Program-made: the position numbers and the translations under genes
Part shown: positions 16,000-25,370 of the stretch, one piece after another
Layout of the letters: each line of letters begins with the position of its first letter
How positions within the stretch are numbered: position 1 is the first letter of the stretch
Notes under the pieces: generated by a model
Databases searched by the model: none
The model's input: only the letters and a program-made list of their open reading frames with translations
Told to the model about the DNA's origin: nothing
NCBI RefSeq assembly: GCF_000315015.1
Contig: NZ_BAEP01000077.1
Coordinates: 1-64,000 of the forward strand
Source: Paraglaciecola mesophila KMM 241
GTDB lineage: Bacteria; Pseudomonadota; Gammaproteobacteria; Enterobacterales; Alteromonadaceae
Reading direction: 5' to 3'
Length of the DNA stretch: 64,000 nt

Positions 16000-17355
16000 T
16001 TGCCAATGACACTTTCACTAAGTAAACAGCTACTAATTGACATTGATCAAATGCCTATCACCCAGCAAGACATTGCCCGCGCCGGTGAGCATGTGCTGGA
16101 TTGGTTGGCGTGTGCCAGCTTAGGTAAATTGTCTGATGCGGGGCGCGCTTATCAGGGCTTACTTGCCTTAGATGAAGGCGGCAAGTGCACCGCGATCGGT
16201 GGGCAAAGAACGACTATGCAAAACGCAGCCCAGCACAACGGTGCCCTAGGTAATGTGTTAGAAATGGACGATATCCACCGTAGCTCAATATTGCATCCAG
16301 GGCCGGTTATTATCCCTGCGGCGTTGGCGGTTGCTGAGCAAATGGATTGCACACTAAAATCTTTTTTAACGGCCATCATCAAGGGGTATGAGCTAACCAT
16401 TTGCATGGGGGAAGCCGTTGGGCGTAGTCATTACCGTTACTTTCATAATACGGCCACCTGTGGTGCGCTCGGCGCGGCTTTAGCATCTTCTTCGATACTT
16501 AAACTATCTCAGCAACAAGCGCTTTGGGCGATTGGCAATGCAGGCAGCACCACTGGTGGTTTGTGGCAAATGCGCAATGAAAAGGTGCTTACTAAGCAAT
16601 GGCATAATGCACAGGCGTGTCGCTCAGGTGTAATGGCGGCGTTTATGGCTAAGCAAAATTTATCTGGCCCTGAATATATTTTTGAGGGGCCTCAGGGGAT
16701 TTTTAATGCGCTGTCTGATGATGCGTCTCTTGAGCGTTTTCTTGCTAAGCAAGAAAAGTGGCGAATATACGATTGCAGCTTTAAGCCTTGGCCGGCGTGC
16801 CGACATGCTCATGGGGCGATGGACGTACTGCTGGAAATTCTCAAAGAAGGTGCAATGGATATAAACGATATCGAGCGCATCGACGTGGGGGTTTATCAAG
16901 ACGCACAAGTGTTCTGCGACAGGTTAACCCCTAAAACCAGCCTGCAAGCAAAATTCAGTATCCAACACGCCTTAGCCGCTATTTTACTTTGGGGTGAACC
17001 TCAGCTTGAGCACTACACGCAAACGGCCTTTGAAGATAAACAGTGCAGTGAGCTGCGGGGGCGTATCAACATACGCGTAGATCAAAATATTGAATCGGTG
17101 TATCCCCAGCATTTTGGCGCTAAATGCACAGTGGCTCTTAAAAATGGCCAGCAGATTGTGCGCAGTCAGCAAGATACTTTAGGGGATCCTGAAAAGCCTT
17201 TGAGTCAAACCCAACGTCATAAAAAAGCGCATATGCTGCTTAGCCATACTGGAATGTCAGATGACAACATTACTAATTTATGTGCATTCGATTGGTCGCA
17301 ATCTGCGCCAGTTTCTAGTTTTACCGCGCTGCTGCGCCCATTAGAGAGTCACTAG
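16000..17355 (+). CDS. MmgE/PrpD-family protein (first of two)
   Basis: A 451-residue member of the MmgE/PrpD family, which includes 2-methylcitrate dehydratase, cis-aconitate decarboxylase and iminodisuccinate epimerase. Family features are DWLACASLGKLSDAGRAY near the N-terminus, GNVLEMDDIHRSSILHPGP with the conserved Asp-Asp and His-Pro, GCAAT-like small-residue helices, and the KPWPACRHAHGAMD motif. The start may be TTG at 16000, about 11 bp after AGGA, or ATG at 16006. It is first in a plus-strand operon with a second, divergent copy 3 bp downstream. The substrate is unknown, but an isomerase, hydro-lyase or epimerase step on an acid is likely. Confidence 0.88.
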   Translation: MPMTLSLSKQLLIDIDQMPITQQDIARAGEHVLDWLACASLGKLSDAGRAYQGLLALDEGGKCTAIGGQRTTMQNAAQHNGALGNVLEMDDIHRSSILHPGPVIIPAALAVAEQMDCTLKSFLTAIIKGYELTICMGEAVGRSHYRYFHNTATCGALGAALASSSILKLSQQQALWAIGNAGSTTGGLWQMRNEKVLTKQWHNAQACRSGVMAAFMAKQNLSGPEYIFEGPQGIFNALSDDASLERFLAKQEKWRIYDCSFKPWPACRHAHGAMDVLLEILKEGAMDINDIERIDVGVYQDAQVFCDRLTPKTSLQAKFSIQHALAAILLWGEPQLEHYTQTAFEDKQCSELRGRINIRVDQNIESVYPQHFGAKCTVALKNGQQIVRSQQDTLGDPEKPLSQTQRHKKAHMLLSHTGMSDDNITNLCAFDWSQSAPVSSFTALLRPLESH

Positions 17356-17358
17356 TCT

Positions 17359-18747
17359 GTGAGCGATATGCCTATAATAAATGATCCTGATGCTATTCAG
17401 TTACTGCTTAAACACATCGAAAGTGTGGGCTTTGAACACCTCCCTGCGTCAAGTGTGAGCGCGGCCAAGACCTTTATTTTGGACTCCATTGGTGTTGGGT
17501 TAAGTGGCTCACGGGTGGCAAATGTAGCTAAGATAAAACAAGCGGTGAGCCATTGGGGGCAGGGGCATCAAGCACAAGTGTGGGCCACAGGCGAATGGCT
17601 ACCTGCGGTATCGGCTGCGGCTATAAATGGCTACCAAATTCATAATCAAGAGTGGGACTGCGTGCATGAGCCGGCGGTGGTTCACCCAATGGCGGTGATT
17701 TTGTCATCATTGGTGGCGTATGCCCAGCAACACAATTTGTCCGGTAAACAACTGATTTTAGGTGTGGTCATAGCAGTAGATGTGGCCACATTAATCGGTG
17801 AGTGCGTCACCTCTAGCTTAAAGTTTTTCCGCCCGTCGATTTGTGGCTGTTTAGGCGCCACAGCAGGCATGAGTGCCATGCTAGGCATGAAAGGCGAAGC
17901 ACTGCAAAATGCCCTCGGTATTGCCTACAGCCAAATTAGTGGCACCATGCAATCCCACGTGGAAGGCTCGCCTATGCTGGCTATGCAAATAGGTATCAAC
18001 GCCTCTGCCGCTATTCGCGCCATTGATATGGCACAAGCAGGGTTTGCAGGCCCTAAAGATATTCTACAAGGCCCCTATGGTTACTTTCATCTATTCGAAG
18101 ACAGTTTTGATATCCAGCCTTTAATACAAAAACTTGGCCGCGAGTATCAAATAGAACGTGTCAGTCATAAACCTTTCCCTACAGGACGAGCAGGCCACGG
18201 CACTATTGATGGATTGCAGCAGCTGCAAAAGCAGCATGGTTTTTCAGCGAAAGATATTGCCCGCGTAGATATGTACGGTACGCCTTTGATTAACAAATTA
18301 GTCGGCCGGCCCATCAAAGAGGGTATGGATACAAGCTACGCTAAATTGTGTAACGGCTATATTGCCGCCAGTGCGTTGCTAAATGGCAGTGTGGGTGTAG
18401 CAGATTTCGAAAAATCATGCTTACAAGATTCAGAACGATTAGCGTTAGGCAGTAAAGTGCACACCCATTTGAATGATGTCAGCGATGTAAACGCATTAGC
18501 GCCCGTCAGCATTGAGGTGACCCTGAATTCTGGCGCTAAGCACAGGGTCGATTTGCAACACGTATTGGGCAGCCCGCAAAATCCACTAAGCCGTGGAGCG
18601 CAATTAAGTAAATTTAGCGCTGCTTGCAACAGCGCCATTGTGCCTTTTAGCGAGTCAGATATTGCCTTTTTGATAAAACGCATAGACCAACTTGAGCAGA
18701 TCACGAATATTAATAACTTAGTTGAAGCACTCGTCAGTAATAGGTAA
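17359..18747 (+). CDS. MmgE/PrpD-family protein (second of two)
   Basis: A 462-residue second MmgE/PrpD protein. Motifs include SVSAAKTFILDSIGVGLSGS, QIHNQEWDCVHEPAVVHP with the family Asp and His, GCLGATAGMSAMLGM, and HKPFPTGRAGHGTIDGL. It is clearly paralogous to the preceding gene but diverged. It starts with GTG at 17359, 3 bp after the previous stop; ATG at 17368 is an alternative. Two adjacent MmgE/PrpD genes may act on successive intermediates, or form a hetero-oligomer. The CoA ligase follows directly. Confidence 0.88.
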   Translation: MSDMPIINDPDAIQLLLKHIESVGFEHLPASSVSAAKTFILDSIGVGLSGSRVANVAKIKQAVSHWGQGHQAQVWATGEWLPAVSAAAINGYQIHNQEWDCVHEPAVVHPMAVILSSLVAYAQQHNLSGKQLILGVVIAVDVATLIGECVTSSLKFFRPSICGCLGATAGMSAMLGMKGEALQNALGIAYSQISGTMQSHVEGSPMLAMQIGINASAAIRAIDMAQAGFAGPKDILQGPYGYFHLFEDSFDIQPLIQKLGREYQIERVSHKPFPTGRAGHGTIDGLQQLQKQHGFSAKDIARVDMYGTPLINKLVGRPIKEGMDTSYAKLCNGYIAASALLNGSVGVADFEKSCLQDSERLALGSKVHTHLNDVSDVNALAPVSIEVTLNSGAKHRVDLQHVLGSPQNPLSRGAQLSKFSAACNSAIVPFSESDIAFLIKRIDQLEQITNINNLVEALVSNR

Positions 18748-18751
18748 TGAA

Positions 18752-20227
18752 ATGAATAATATGGTTGATACAGCACCAAGCGCAGAAAACAAAGCCCCTA
18801 ATCGTTCATCAAGGAACGTAAAAAAGGCCACATACCCGACCTATTTCGAATCATTCGATTACACCCAAATGCTACGTGATTACCCTTTGGGTGATGCCGT
18901 GTTTGAGCAATTTGAAGGGATGAGTAAGAACGCGCTAAAAGCACTGCAGAATGAGCGTTTTATGCATGTGGTGAAACGCGCCTGGGAGATCCCCTTCTAC
19001 CAACGTATTTGGGGCAATGCTGGGGTGAAACCTACGGATATTCAAAGCCTTGATGACATTGAAAAGCTGCCTCTTATTTCAAAATCAGACATCATGGACA
19101 GTGTTGAGAAGTACCCGCCGATTGGTGACTTTCACGGGCTTGACGACATACCGCCTGAGCAGCGACCGCCTTTGGTATTTCATACCACTAGCGGCACTAC
19201 AGGTACTCCGCAACCTTTGTTGTTTGGGCCAAAAAGCCGAGAAATTCAATCGTTATTAGTGGCGCGCTCATACCGTTTTATGGGGCTTAAACCAGCAGCA
19301 ACCATTCAGTCTTGTTACGGTCACGGCATGATCAACGGCGGTCATTACATTCGAGAAGCCGTCACTAAATACACTAATTCAATGTTTCTATCAGCAGGTA
19401 CAGGGGTTGAAACACGCTCAGTTCAGCAAGTAAATTTAATGAAAACTTTTGGCGTAAATGTGCTTGTGGGGTTTGTTGATTATATAAAGCGCCTCGCGGA
19501 TGTAGCCAAAGAAGAAGGCTTGGTGCCGGGTAAAGATATAAAAATCGATATGATCATTGGTCATTTAGGGATGGAAAGCCGTGAAAGTATTGCCAAAACC
19601 TGGGGTAACCCAGAGTTATTTGATTGGTATGGAGTAGGTGATACCGGCACCATCGCCGCAGAAGGCCCAGATCACAGCGGCATGTACGTGTGGGAAGATG
19701 CTCAGTATTTGGAGTTGCTTGATACTGATACCAATAAACCCGTCGCGCTAGGTGAAACGGGCAACATGGTGGTGACCTGCCTGTACAAAGACGATGTGTA
19801 TCCTATTATCCGCTTTAACACCCATGACATCACCCAAGAAGTGGTTGGCGATAACAGCCTAAATTTACCGTTTAAGCGCATCAAAGGCTTTATGGGCCGC
19901 TCAGATAATATGGTCAAGCTGCGCGGTATTAATATCTACCCACAAGGCGTTGGCCCAATGCTCGACGAGCGATCTGAATTTCTGGGGGAGTTTATTTGCG
20001 AAGCTGTGCGCGATGAAAGTGGACGTGACGAGATGATTGTGACCGCTGAAGTGTCTACTCCTCTTGGCGAGCGGGATGCCTTATTGCCTGCCTATGCTGA
20101 TCTGCTAAAGCGTAAAATAGGCATTGAAGTCAAAGTGGCCATGGTGGGGGAGGGGGAGCTGACCCCATTAACTCAAGTAGACATAAGGCAGAAACCCATA
20201 CGTTTAATCGACAGCAGGTTTAAATAA
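18752..20227 (+). CDS. Phenylacetate-CoA ligase-like adenylate-forming enzyme
   Basis: A PaaK-like acyl-CoA ligase of about 491 residues: acid + ATP + CoA to acyl-CoA + AMP + PPi. The P-loop-like motif TTSGTTGTPQPLLFG is near residue 145. WYGVGDTGTIAAEGPD and RFNTHDITQE (with the AMP-binding Asp) are central. The hinge GRSDNMVKLRGINIYP is the PaaK signature. ATG at 18752 is preceded by AGG at suitable spacing and is preferred to the upstream TTG (18722), which would overlap the previous gene by 26 bp. It shares TAATG with the amidase start. It presumably activates the acid made by the upstream enzymes or by the amidase. Confidence 0.88.
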   Translation: MNNMVDTAPSAENKAPNRSSRNVKKATYPTYFESFDYTQMLRDYPLGDAVFEQFEGMSKNALKALQNERFMHVVKRAWEIPFYQRIWGNAGVKPTDIQSLDDIEKLPLISKSDIMDSVEKYPPIGDFHGLDDIPPEQRPPLVFHTTSGTTGTPQPLLFGPKSREIQSLLVARSYRFMGLKPAATIQSCYGHGMINGGHYIREAVTKYTNSMFLSAGTGVETRSVQQVNLMKTFGVNVLVGFVDYIKRLADVAKEEGLVPGKDIKIDMIIGHLGMESRESIAKTWGNPELFDWYGVGDTGTIAAEGPDHSGMYVWEDAQYLELLDTDTNKPVALGETGNMVVTCLYKDDVYPIIRFNTHDITQEVVGDNSLNLPFKRIKGFMGRSDNMVKLRGINIYPQGVGPMLDERSEFLGEFICEAVRDESGRDEMIVTAEVSTPLGERDALLPAYADLLKRKIGIEVKVAMVGEGELTPLTQVDIRQKPIRLIDSRFK

Positions 20228-21573
20228 TGGATATCGCACTGCTCAGTCAAGACGTGAGTACGCATATTGCACTCATCAAAGATAAACAAATCTCAGCTCA
20301 AGAGTTAGCAACCGAGCAATATCGCTTAATTGAACGTGTAAACCCGTCGATAAATGCCTTTATTAGCTATGCTATGCCGAACTTTGAGCAAAGCACTTCT
20401 TTTGATAAGTCCTTGTTTCAAGGGATTTGTATTGGCGTGAAAGACAATATTGATGTGCAAGGTTTTGCTACCACAGCGGGCATGGCAACGCGAGTAGGGC
20501 GCCAAGCTAAACAAGATGCTTTTGTAGTGAGCCGTTTAAAGCAAACTGGCGTGCAGGTGATGGGTAAACTTAATATGCACGAGGGCGCGCTCGGTGCCAC
20601 CAATCAAAACGAGCATTTTGGTGATTGTCACAACCCCCATAAGCATGGATATACACCGGGCGGTTCATCTGGCGGCTCGGCCGCCGCTGTCGCCTCTGGT
20701 ATGGTGGGCCTGTCATTAGGCACAGATACCATGGGCTCGGTGCGCATTCCCGCGGCGTATTGCGGAATATTTGGTTTCAAACCCAGTCGCGGTGCTGTGA
20801 GTAATCACGGCACAGTTGTTTGTAGCCGAGTGATGGACAATATCGGCCCACTTGCCCGCTCAGCAAAAGACTTAATCTTAGCGCTTAGTGTGATGAAAGC
20901 CTTTGATGACGGCTGTGCAGCGTCTATAGATTTCACTGCGTTTAATCGCCTGTCTTACACAGACAATAAAGTATTGCTGGTACCTGAAAACCTTGAAAAG
21001 TTGGGCGTTGCACCTGACATCGTCGCTGACTTTGCCGACAATTTAACCGCGTTCACCGACTTGGGCTTTAGTATTCAGTATTTTGATTTTTCACAATACG
21101 ACTTTGGCGCAGCCCGAAGAGCGGGGTTGCTGCTGTGCGAAGCTGATATGCGTATTGAGCATCAAGACGATTGGGCAAATAACCAGCATAAATTTTCAGA
21201 ATATATGCGCGGCATGCTGACGTATATCGAGGGAAAATCCCCCATGGATATGATGCAGTCTGAAAGGGTGCTAGATAACGCGAAAGTATTTGCGCGCCAA
21301 TTGTTCAAGCAAGGCTGCGCTATATTGATGCCTACTGTTTTACAGCGCGCGTTTTCGTTCGAAGAGTCAGTGCCAGCGAATCAAGCAGACTTAACCAGTT
21401 TCGCCAATCAAGCGGGTTTACCAGCAGTGTCTTTGCCTATGTTGAGTGATAAAGCCCTTCCTGCAGGAATGCAAATTGTCGGGCCACTGGGTAGTGACAA
21501 CCAACTATTGCAGCTGGCAGAGCGTTGGCAAGAGCACACGCAATTTCGCTATACCTTGCCTAGCGCGGATTAA
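20227..21573 (+). CDS. Amidase of the amidase-signature family
   Basis: A 448-residue amidase-signature enzyme that hydrolyses an amide to an acid and ammonia. The catalytic Ser-cisSer-Lys set is visible: Lys in CIGVKDNIDV, the GGSSGGSAAAVA motif and GTDTMGSVRIPAAYCG. GatA-like glutaminyl-tRNA chemistry is unlikely, because the gene sits in a catabolic operon without gatB or gatC. Its ATG overlaps the ligase stop (TAATG). It is the last gene; the next 367 bp hold no gene and no clear terminator. The substrate is unknown. Confidence 0.9.
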   Translation: MDIALLSQDVSTHIALIKDKQISAQELATEQYRLIERVNPSINAFISYAMPNFEQSTSFDKSLFQGICIGVKDNIDVQGFATTAGMATRVGRQAKQDAFVVSRLKQTGVQVMGKLNMHEGALGATNQNEHFGDCHNPHKHGYTPGGSSGGSAAAVASGMVGLSLGTDTMGSVRIPAAYCGIFGFKPSRGAVSNHGTVVCSRVMDNIGPLARSAKDLILALSVMKAFDDGCAASIDFTAFNRLSYTDNKVLLVPENLEKLGVAPDIVADFADNLTAFTDLGFSIQYFDFSQYDFGAARRAGLLLCEADMRIEHQDDWANNQHKFSEYMRGMLTYIEGKSPMDMMQSERVLDNAKVFARQLFKQGCAILMPTVLQRAFSFEESVPANQADLTSFANQAGLPAVSLPMLSDKALPAGMQIVGPLGSDNQLLQLAERWQEHTQFRYTLPSAD

Positions 21574-21940
21574 CTGGGAGAGAGGTGAAAAACGGTTAGG
21601 TAAATGATCATCAGAAAGCCAAGGGCAGGTAAAAAGTGCGTTAGGTGGCGGGCAATCAAACAGCGAATACAGCATGCTCAGCTGAAATAAACCTGATTGA
21701 GCGTTCAGTAGAATACGTAGACTCCCATAATGTAAAATATAGCTACGATTATTTCTAGTTTCACAATGCAAGCTTCCTCTTTAGGCACTAAGATAATTTC
21801 TGGTCTAAATGATTGATGGTTTTTACTAGAATATTGAGCGTTGAGGAAGGGAATGGCGCGCAAATTCAGTTTTTAGGCAAGGGGCAACGCTGCAAGATAC
21901 GCATGGACTGTGTTTTTCTAATAGGGCGATAAGAACAGCA
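21574..21940. other. 367-bp intergenic region
   Basis: It lies between the convergent amidase and GNAT genes. I see no convincing gene, hairpin-plus-T terminator or repeat here. The open frame on the minus strand (21505-21771) overlaps the amidase end and has no family features. Confidence 0.5.
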
Positions 21941-22405
21941 TTAGCCCAAATCGCTAACCATATAAATGCAGCCTGCTAAGGGCATATTAGTTGGGTATTT
22001 ACTTTGTTCAAAACCTAATTTTTGATAAGCACGGATCGCGTGAGTATTGTCTACAAAAACGAACAATGAACATGTTTTTACCTTCAGGTGGCCTTTTCCT
22101 TTTACAGCTAATCGCGCAACAAGCGTGGCCACAATGCCTTGGCCTCGTTTTGACGGATTAACGACTAATCGTCCTAAATGACACCTTTTTTCGCGCAAGT
22201 AATATTGGCCAAATGCCAGTAACTCACCTTGTTGCGATACCAGTGAAAAGGACGGCAGGCTCGTTAGTTTCAAATCTTCTTTGAATGTCACTGAATCAAA
22301 TGGATAGCGAAATCCCGGCCCTGACCAAGTCGCCAATTGCGTTTCATCTTTAAACCAGCTCATCAACTCAACTAGGTGTGCGTCACTCGGTTCTATTAGC
22401 TTCAT
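21941..22405 (-). CDS. GNAT-family N-acetyltransferase
   Basis: A 154-residue GNAT acyltransferase. The acetyl-CoA motif A is seen as LVVNPSKRGQGIVATLVARL (R/Q-x-x-G-x-G/A near residue 85), preceded by the beta-4 strand AFGQYYL. The C-terminal VFVDNTHAIRAYQKLGFEQ is typical of the family. The substrate may be a protein N-terminus, a small amine or an antibiotic. It is a single gene with no apparent operon partner. Confidence 0.85.
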   Translation of the reverse strand: MKLIEPSDAHLVELMSWFKDETQLATWSGPGFRYPFDSVTFKEDLKLTSLPSFSLVSQQGELLAFGQYYLREKRCHLGRLVVNPSKRGQGIVATLVARLAVKGKGHLKVKTCSLFVFVDNTHAIRAYQKLGFEQSKYPTNMPLAGCIYMVSDLG

Positions 22406-22591
22406 ACGTTCCCTTGGCGTAGCTCTGTACTTAATGGCACAGAGGATATTAGTACTGCTACATAACCGCGTTAAGCTGGTTGATACGGTTGGGGCGAAAA
22501 CACAATTTTCACAGGCGTAAAGCGTGTTTCCCTTAGTTTATTTACCTTATTTTGGCCCGATTATGATGCATAAACTAATAGCTGAATAACA

Positions 22592-24145
22592 CTATTTCGG
22601 GGTGATTGCTGGCGCGCGATCGCCAATTTGTGACTGGTATTTCACATTTCCTACTCGTGTTTTCCACTCTATTTTTGCTTTTTCAATCAGTGCCGGTTGT
22701 TGAAATAACCGTATGGCACTTAGCGCGAGCGTTTTGCTGGCTAAGTGCATGCCCTTGTGACCAATACTCATGCCTCCAGCAGCAACCGCTTGCCATGTAT
22801 GAGGCGCTGTGCCTGGCACCCATGTCGCGGCTACAAAACCTGCTGTGGGTACGTTCCAGCTAATATCCCCCACATCGGTGGATGCAGTAGCGTGGTAAAT
22901 TTTATCTGTAAAGGGTTGAATGATTTGCTCGTTGCCTACTTGGTTGATTGCACGCTTATTTAGTGTTGGGCGCAACTCTTCAGCAAACGTCTGCTCATTA
23001 GAAGAGTATTCAATACCACCGAAGCGCTGCATAGCATCAAACGTCACCTTCGCTAGCGTGGCGTTAGGCAGTGTACTCCACACGCCTGACATGATTTCCC
23101 AATCCACCTTAGTTTGTGTACCTAGCGCAGCTGCTTGTGCGGTTTGCTCTAAGCGTTCCCATAGCTCGGGTAGATTGCTTGCTGTTGGGGTGCGCAGGTA
23201 GTAATAGACTTCAGCAAACTCAGGTACTATGTTGGGAGCTACCCCGCCGTTGGTGATGACATAGTGAATGCGGGTGTCAGAAGGTACATGTTCACGCATC
23301 ATGTTCACCATGTAATTCATGGCTTCTACGGCATCGAGTGCTGAACGGCCTCGTTCTGGTGCAGCAGCGGCGTGTGAGGCAATGCCATAAAAGCGAAATT
23401 TAGCGGTTTTATTGGCCAGTGTCGTCATGGGCTGAGTCGTGTTTTGCCCGCCAGGGTGCCAATGCAATACGGCATCGACATCATTGAACAAACCCTTTCG
23501 CACCATATACACTTTGCCTGAGCCACCTTCTTCGGCTGGAGTGCCGTATAAACGAATTTCGCCCTTTACCTTGTTCAGAACCAGCCAGTTTTTAACCGCT
23601 ATTGCAGCCTCAAGTGAGCCTGCGCCAAACAGATGATGACCACAAGCATGACCTGCGGCTTTGCCTGCAATGGGGGATTGGTGAGGAACCGCTCCTTGAG
23701 ATAAGCCGGGCAGGGCGTCCATCTCTGCCAAAATGGCGATCACTGGCCCTGTAACTTGGCTTGCTGAGCTAAGATGCTTCGAAGCAGTACCTAAACGATA
23801 ACGAGCGACAAATGCGGTGGGCATATCTGCCACGCCGACATCGACTTCAAAGCCATGCTCAATGAGGATGTCTTGCATGGCTTGACTGCTTTTTTGTTCC
23901 TCAAAGCGGGTTTCAGCCCAGTGCCACATATTGTCAGCAAGGGTATTGCTCATTGTTTGCTGTTGGTTAACCTGCTGTTCAACAAATGCCGCAGCATCGC
24001 TGTTGGGGTTTAACGGGTTAGCTTTGACCAACGTCGCGCATGAGTAAACGCAAGTCATGGCCACCAGGCTAGCTGTGCTTAATGAGTAAACACGCCCTGC
24101 GTGTGCGCGTAATAGTGCCGTTAGGCCGTTATTTTTGGTCAACAT
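22592..24145 (-). CDS. Exported M20-family amidohydrolase, AbgB-like
   Basis: A 517-residue M20 peptidase/amidohydrolase, similar to aminobenzoyl-glutamate hydrolase subunit B and other amidohydrolases. The metal ligands are seen in HACGHHLFGAGS and GTPAEEGGSGK, with HWHPGG and HAAAAPERGRSALDA in the dimerisation domain. A hydrophobic N-terminus (about residues 10-42) indicates export, unlike cytoplasmic AbgB. It overlaps the M14 carboxypeptidase by 17 bp, so the two are coupled. They follow a TonB-dependent receptor, suggesting extracellular or periplasmic trimming of an amide or peptide. The precise substrate is unknown. Confidence 0.85.
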   Translation of the reverse strand: MLTKNNGLTALLRAHAGRVYSLSTASLVAMTCVYSCATLVKANPLNPNSDAAAFVEQQVNQQQTMSNTLADNMWHWAETRFEEQKSSQAMQDILIEHGFEVDVGVADMPTAFVARYRLGTASKHLSSASQVTGPVIAILAEMDALPGLSQGAVPHQSPIAGKAAGHACGHHLFGAGSLEAAIAVKNWLVLNKVKGEIRLYGTPAEEGGSGKVYMVRKGLFNDVDAVLHWHPGGQNTTQPMTTLANKTAKFRFYGIASHAAAAPERGRSALDAVEAMNYMVNMMREHVPSDTRIHYVITNGGVAPNIVPEFAEVYYYLRTPTASNLPELWERLEQTAQAAALGTQTKVDWEIMSGVWSTLPNATLAKVTFDAMQRFGGIEYSSNEQTFAEELRPTLNKRAINQVGNEQIIQPFTDKIYHATASTDVGDISWNVPTAGFVAATWVPGTAPHTWQAVAAGGMSIGHKGMHLASKTLALSAIRLFQQPALIEKAKIEWKTRVGNVKYQSQIGDRAPAITPK

Positions 24146-25295
24146 AAAATGCTTCTGGTTCCACGTCTAGTAGGTTTTCTACCAAGGCTTTGGCTGCTTG
24201 CTTTGCAACGTAAGGAATAAGTTGGCGATTGGTGTTGTCACCCACTTCGTATGTAACCCCGTGAACTTTGTAATGATCAGCGATGTACTGCTTAAAGATG
24301 CCGCGATCTGGTGATGAGGCCGACTTATTCACGGTTTTAAAAACCCAACCTGTCTCGGCATCTAAATCGGACAACCAGCCTGTCATTAAAGGGATAGGCG
24401 CTAAATCGTGGTCGTCCGGCATGGTGTAAAAGACATCATGAAAGGTAGAGTGAAAATCTACTGCAAATACAATTTTACCGCCGTTTTGCACTATGCTGGC
24501 CATTTTGTCTCGCACCAGCCGTGTTTCCGCCTGCGCGAAGTTTTTCCAATCGCGGTTTAGATCAATGCCATTAGCGTTATGCCGCCAGTTGCCGGTTTCA
24601 ACACCGTCTGGGTTCAAATCCGGCACCATTAGCACATTAAAGCGCTCGAAGAACGGGGTGCTCAATGCGTCATCTAACAATAAGGCTTCACTGAAAGCAA
24701 ATAGCGCCATGGCACCAGTGACTTCTGGCGGATGTTGACGGCCTATGATCACGAGCCATTCTTTATTCTTTGCTGATTGCTTCACTAAGGCTTTTATCGG
24801 ACGGCCTTTTTCTGATAGTCCTAGCGTTTCAATCTCAAGAGTAGGCTGCTGATTTTTGAGGCTGGCTAGCCAATTGTCATACTCTTGATTATCAATGACT
24901 TCTTGGGCTGAAACCCAAATTGGCTCTTTGCCCGTGTTTAGGCTTATCCACATTTCTTTGCCTTTAGTGTCAAACGGAATGTTTTGCCACTGTGTGCCAT
25001 CCGTACTGAGTTTTGGCAAGTAACGGGGGGTGTTCCCATTGAACGTCAGCTTTATTTTTATCTGTGCATTTTGTTCTGATTGCACCTTAAAACCAAACCA
25101 AGGGCTAGGGTTGACCGGCTCATTTTCCGGCAAAATTCCGATATGGTATTCATGTTTCGCTAATCGTTCGCAAATACTTAAACGCGCAGTGCTAAAGTCG
25201 TCATGAAAAGTTACATCGTCAAACTGGCAGTCATTGGCCTGACTAAACGCTGAAAAAGTTGTGAGTACCACTAAGGGGAAAAAATATTTAAGCAT
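24129..25295 (-). CDS. Exported M14-family zinc carboxypeptidase
   Basis: A 388-residue carboxypeptidase with a signal peptide (about residues 1-20, ending FSQAN). A beta-rich N-terminal domain is followed by the M14 catalytic domain. Zinc ligands are in GRQHPPEVTG (H-x-x-E) and AVDFHSTFHD (third His), and the catalytic Glu lies in GVTYEVGDN. This resembles the cytosolic-carboxypeptidase-like branch, which often removes C-terminal Glu. Its ATG follows a terminator after the receptor gene, so M14 and M20 may be expressed at a lower level than, or apart from, the receptor. The M20 partner overlaps its end. Confidence 0.85.
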   Translation of the reverse strand: MLKYFFPLVVLTTFSAFSQANDCQFDDVTFHDDFSTARLSICERLAKHEYHIGILPENEPVNPSPWFGFKVQSEQNAQIKIKLTFNGNTPRYLPKLSTDGTQWQNIPFDTKGKEMWISLNTGKEPIWVSAQEVIDNQEYDNWLASLKNQQPTLEIETLGLSEKGRPIKALVKQSAKNKEWLVIIGRQHPPEVTGAMALFAFSEALLLDDALSTPFFERFNVLMVPDLNPDGVETGNWRHNANGIDLNRDWKNFAQAETRLVRDKMASIVQNGGKIVFAVDFHSTFHDVFYTMPDDHDLAPIPLMTGWLSDLDAETGWVFKTVNKSASSPDRGIFKQYIADHYKVHGVTYEVGDNTNRQLIPYVAKQAAKALVENLLDVEPEAFYVDQK

Positions 25296-25322
25296 GGTGC
25301 TGGCATTCCATTCTTTTTAGGT

Positions 25323-25356
25323 AAAAAAAAGCCAATCAGCGTATCCGTGATTGGCT
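25323..25356 (-). terminator. Terminator after the TonB-receptor gene
   Basis: On the minus strand AGCCAATCA and TGATTGGCT form a 9-bp perfect stem around an 8-nt loop, followed by T8. It sits 14 bp beyond the receptor stop and before the M14 gene, so transcription into the peptidases is probably reduced or separately initiated. Confidence 0.9.
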
Positions 25357-25370
25357 GTGTCTTTAAGGGA

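Noticed and set aside
20227-21573. Amidase as GatA (tRNA amidotransferase)
   Set aside because: It lies in a catabolic operon, and gatB or gatC are absent.
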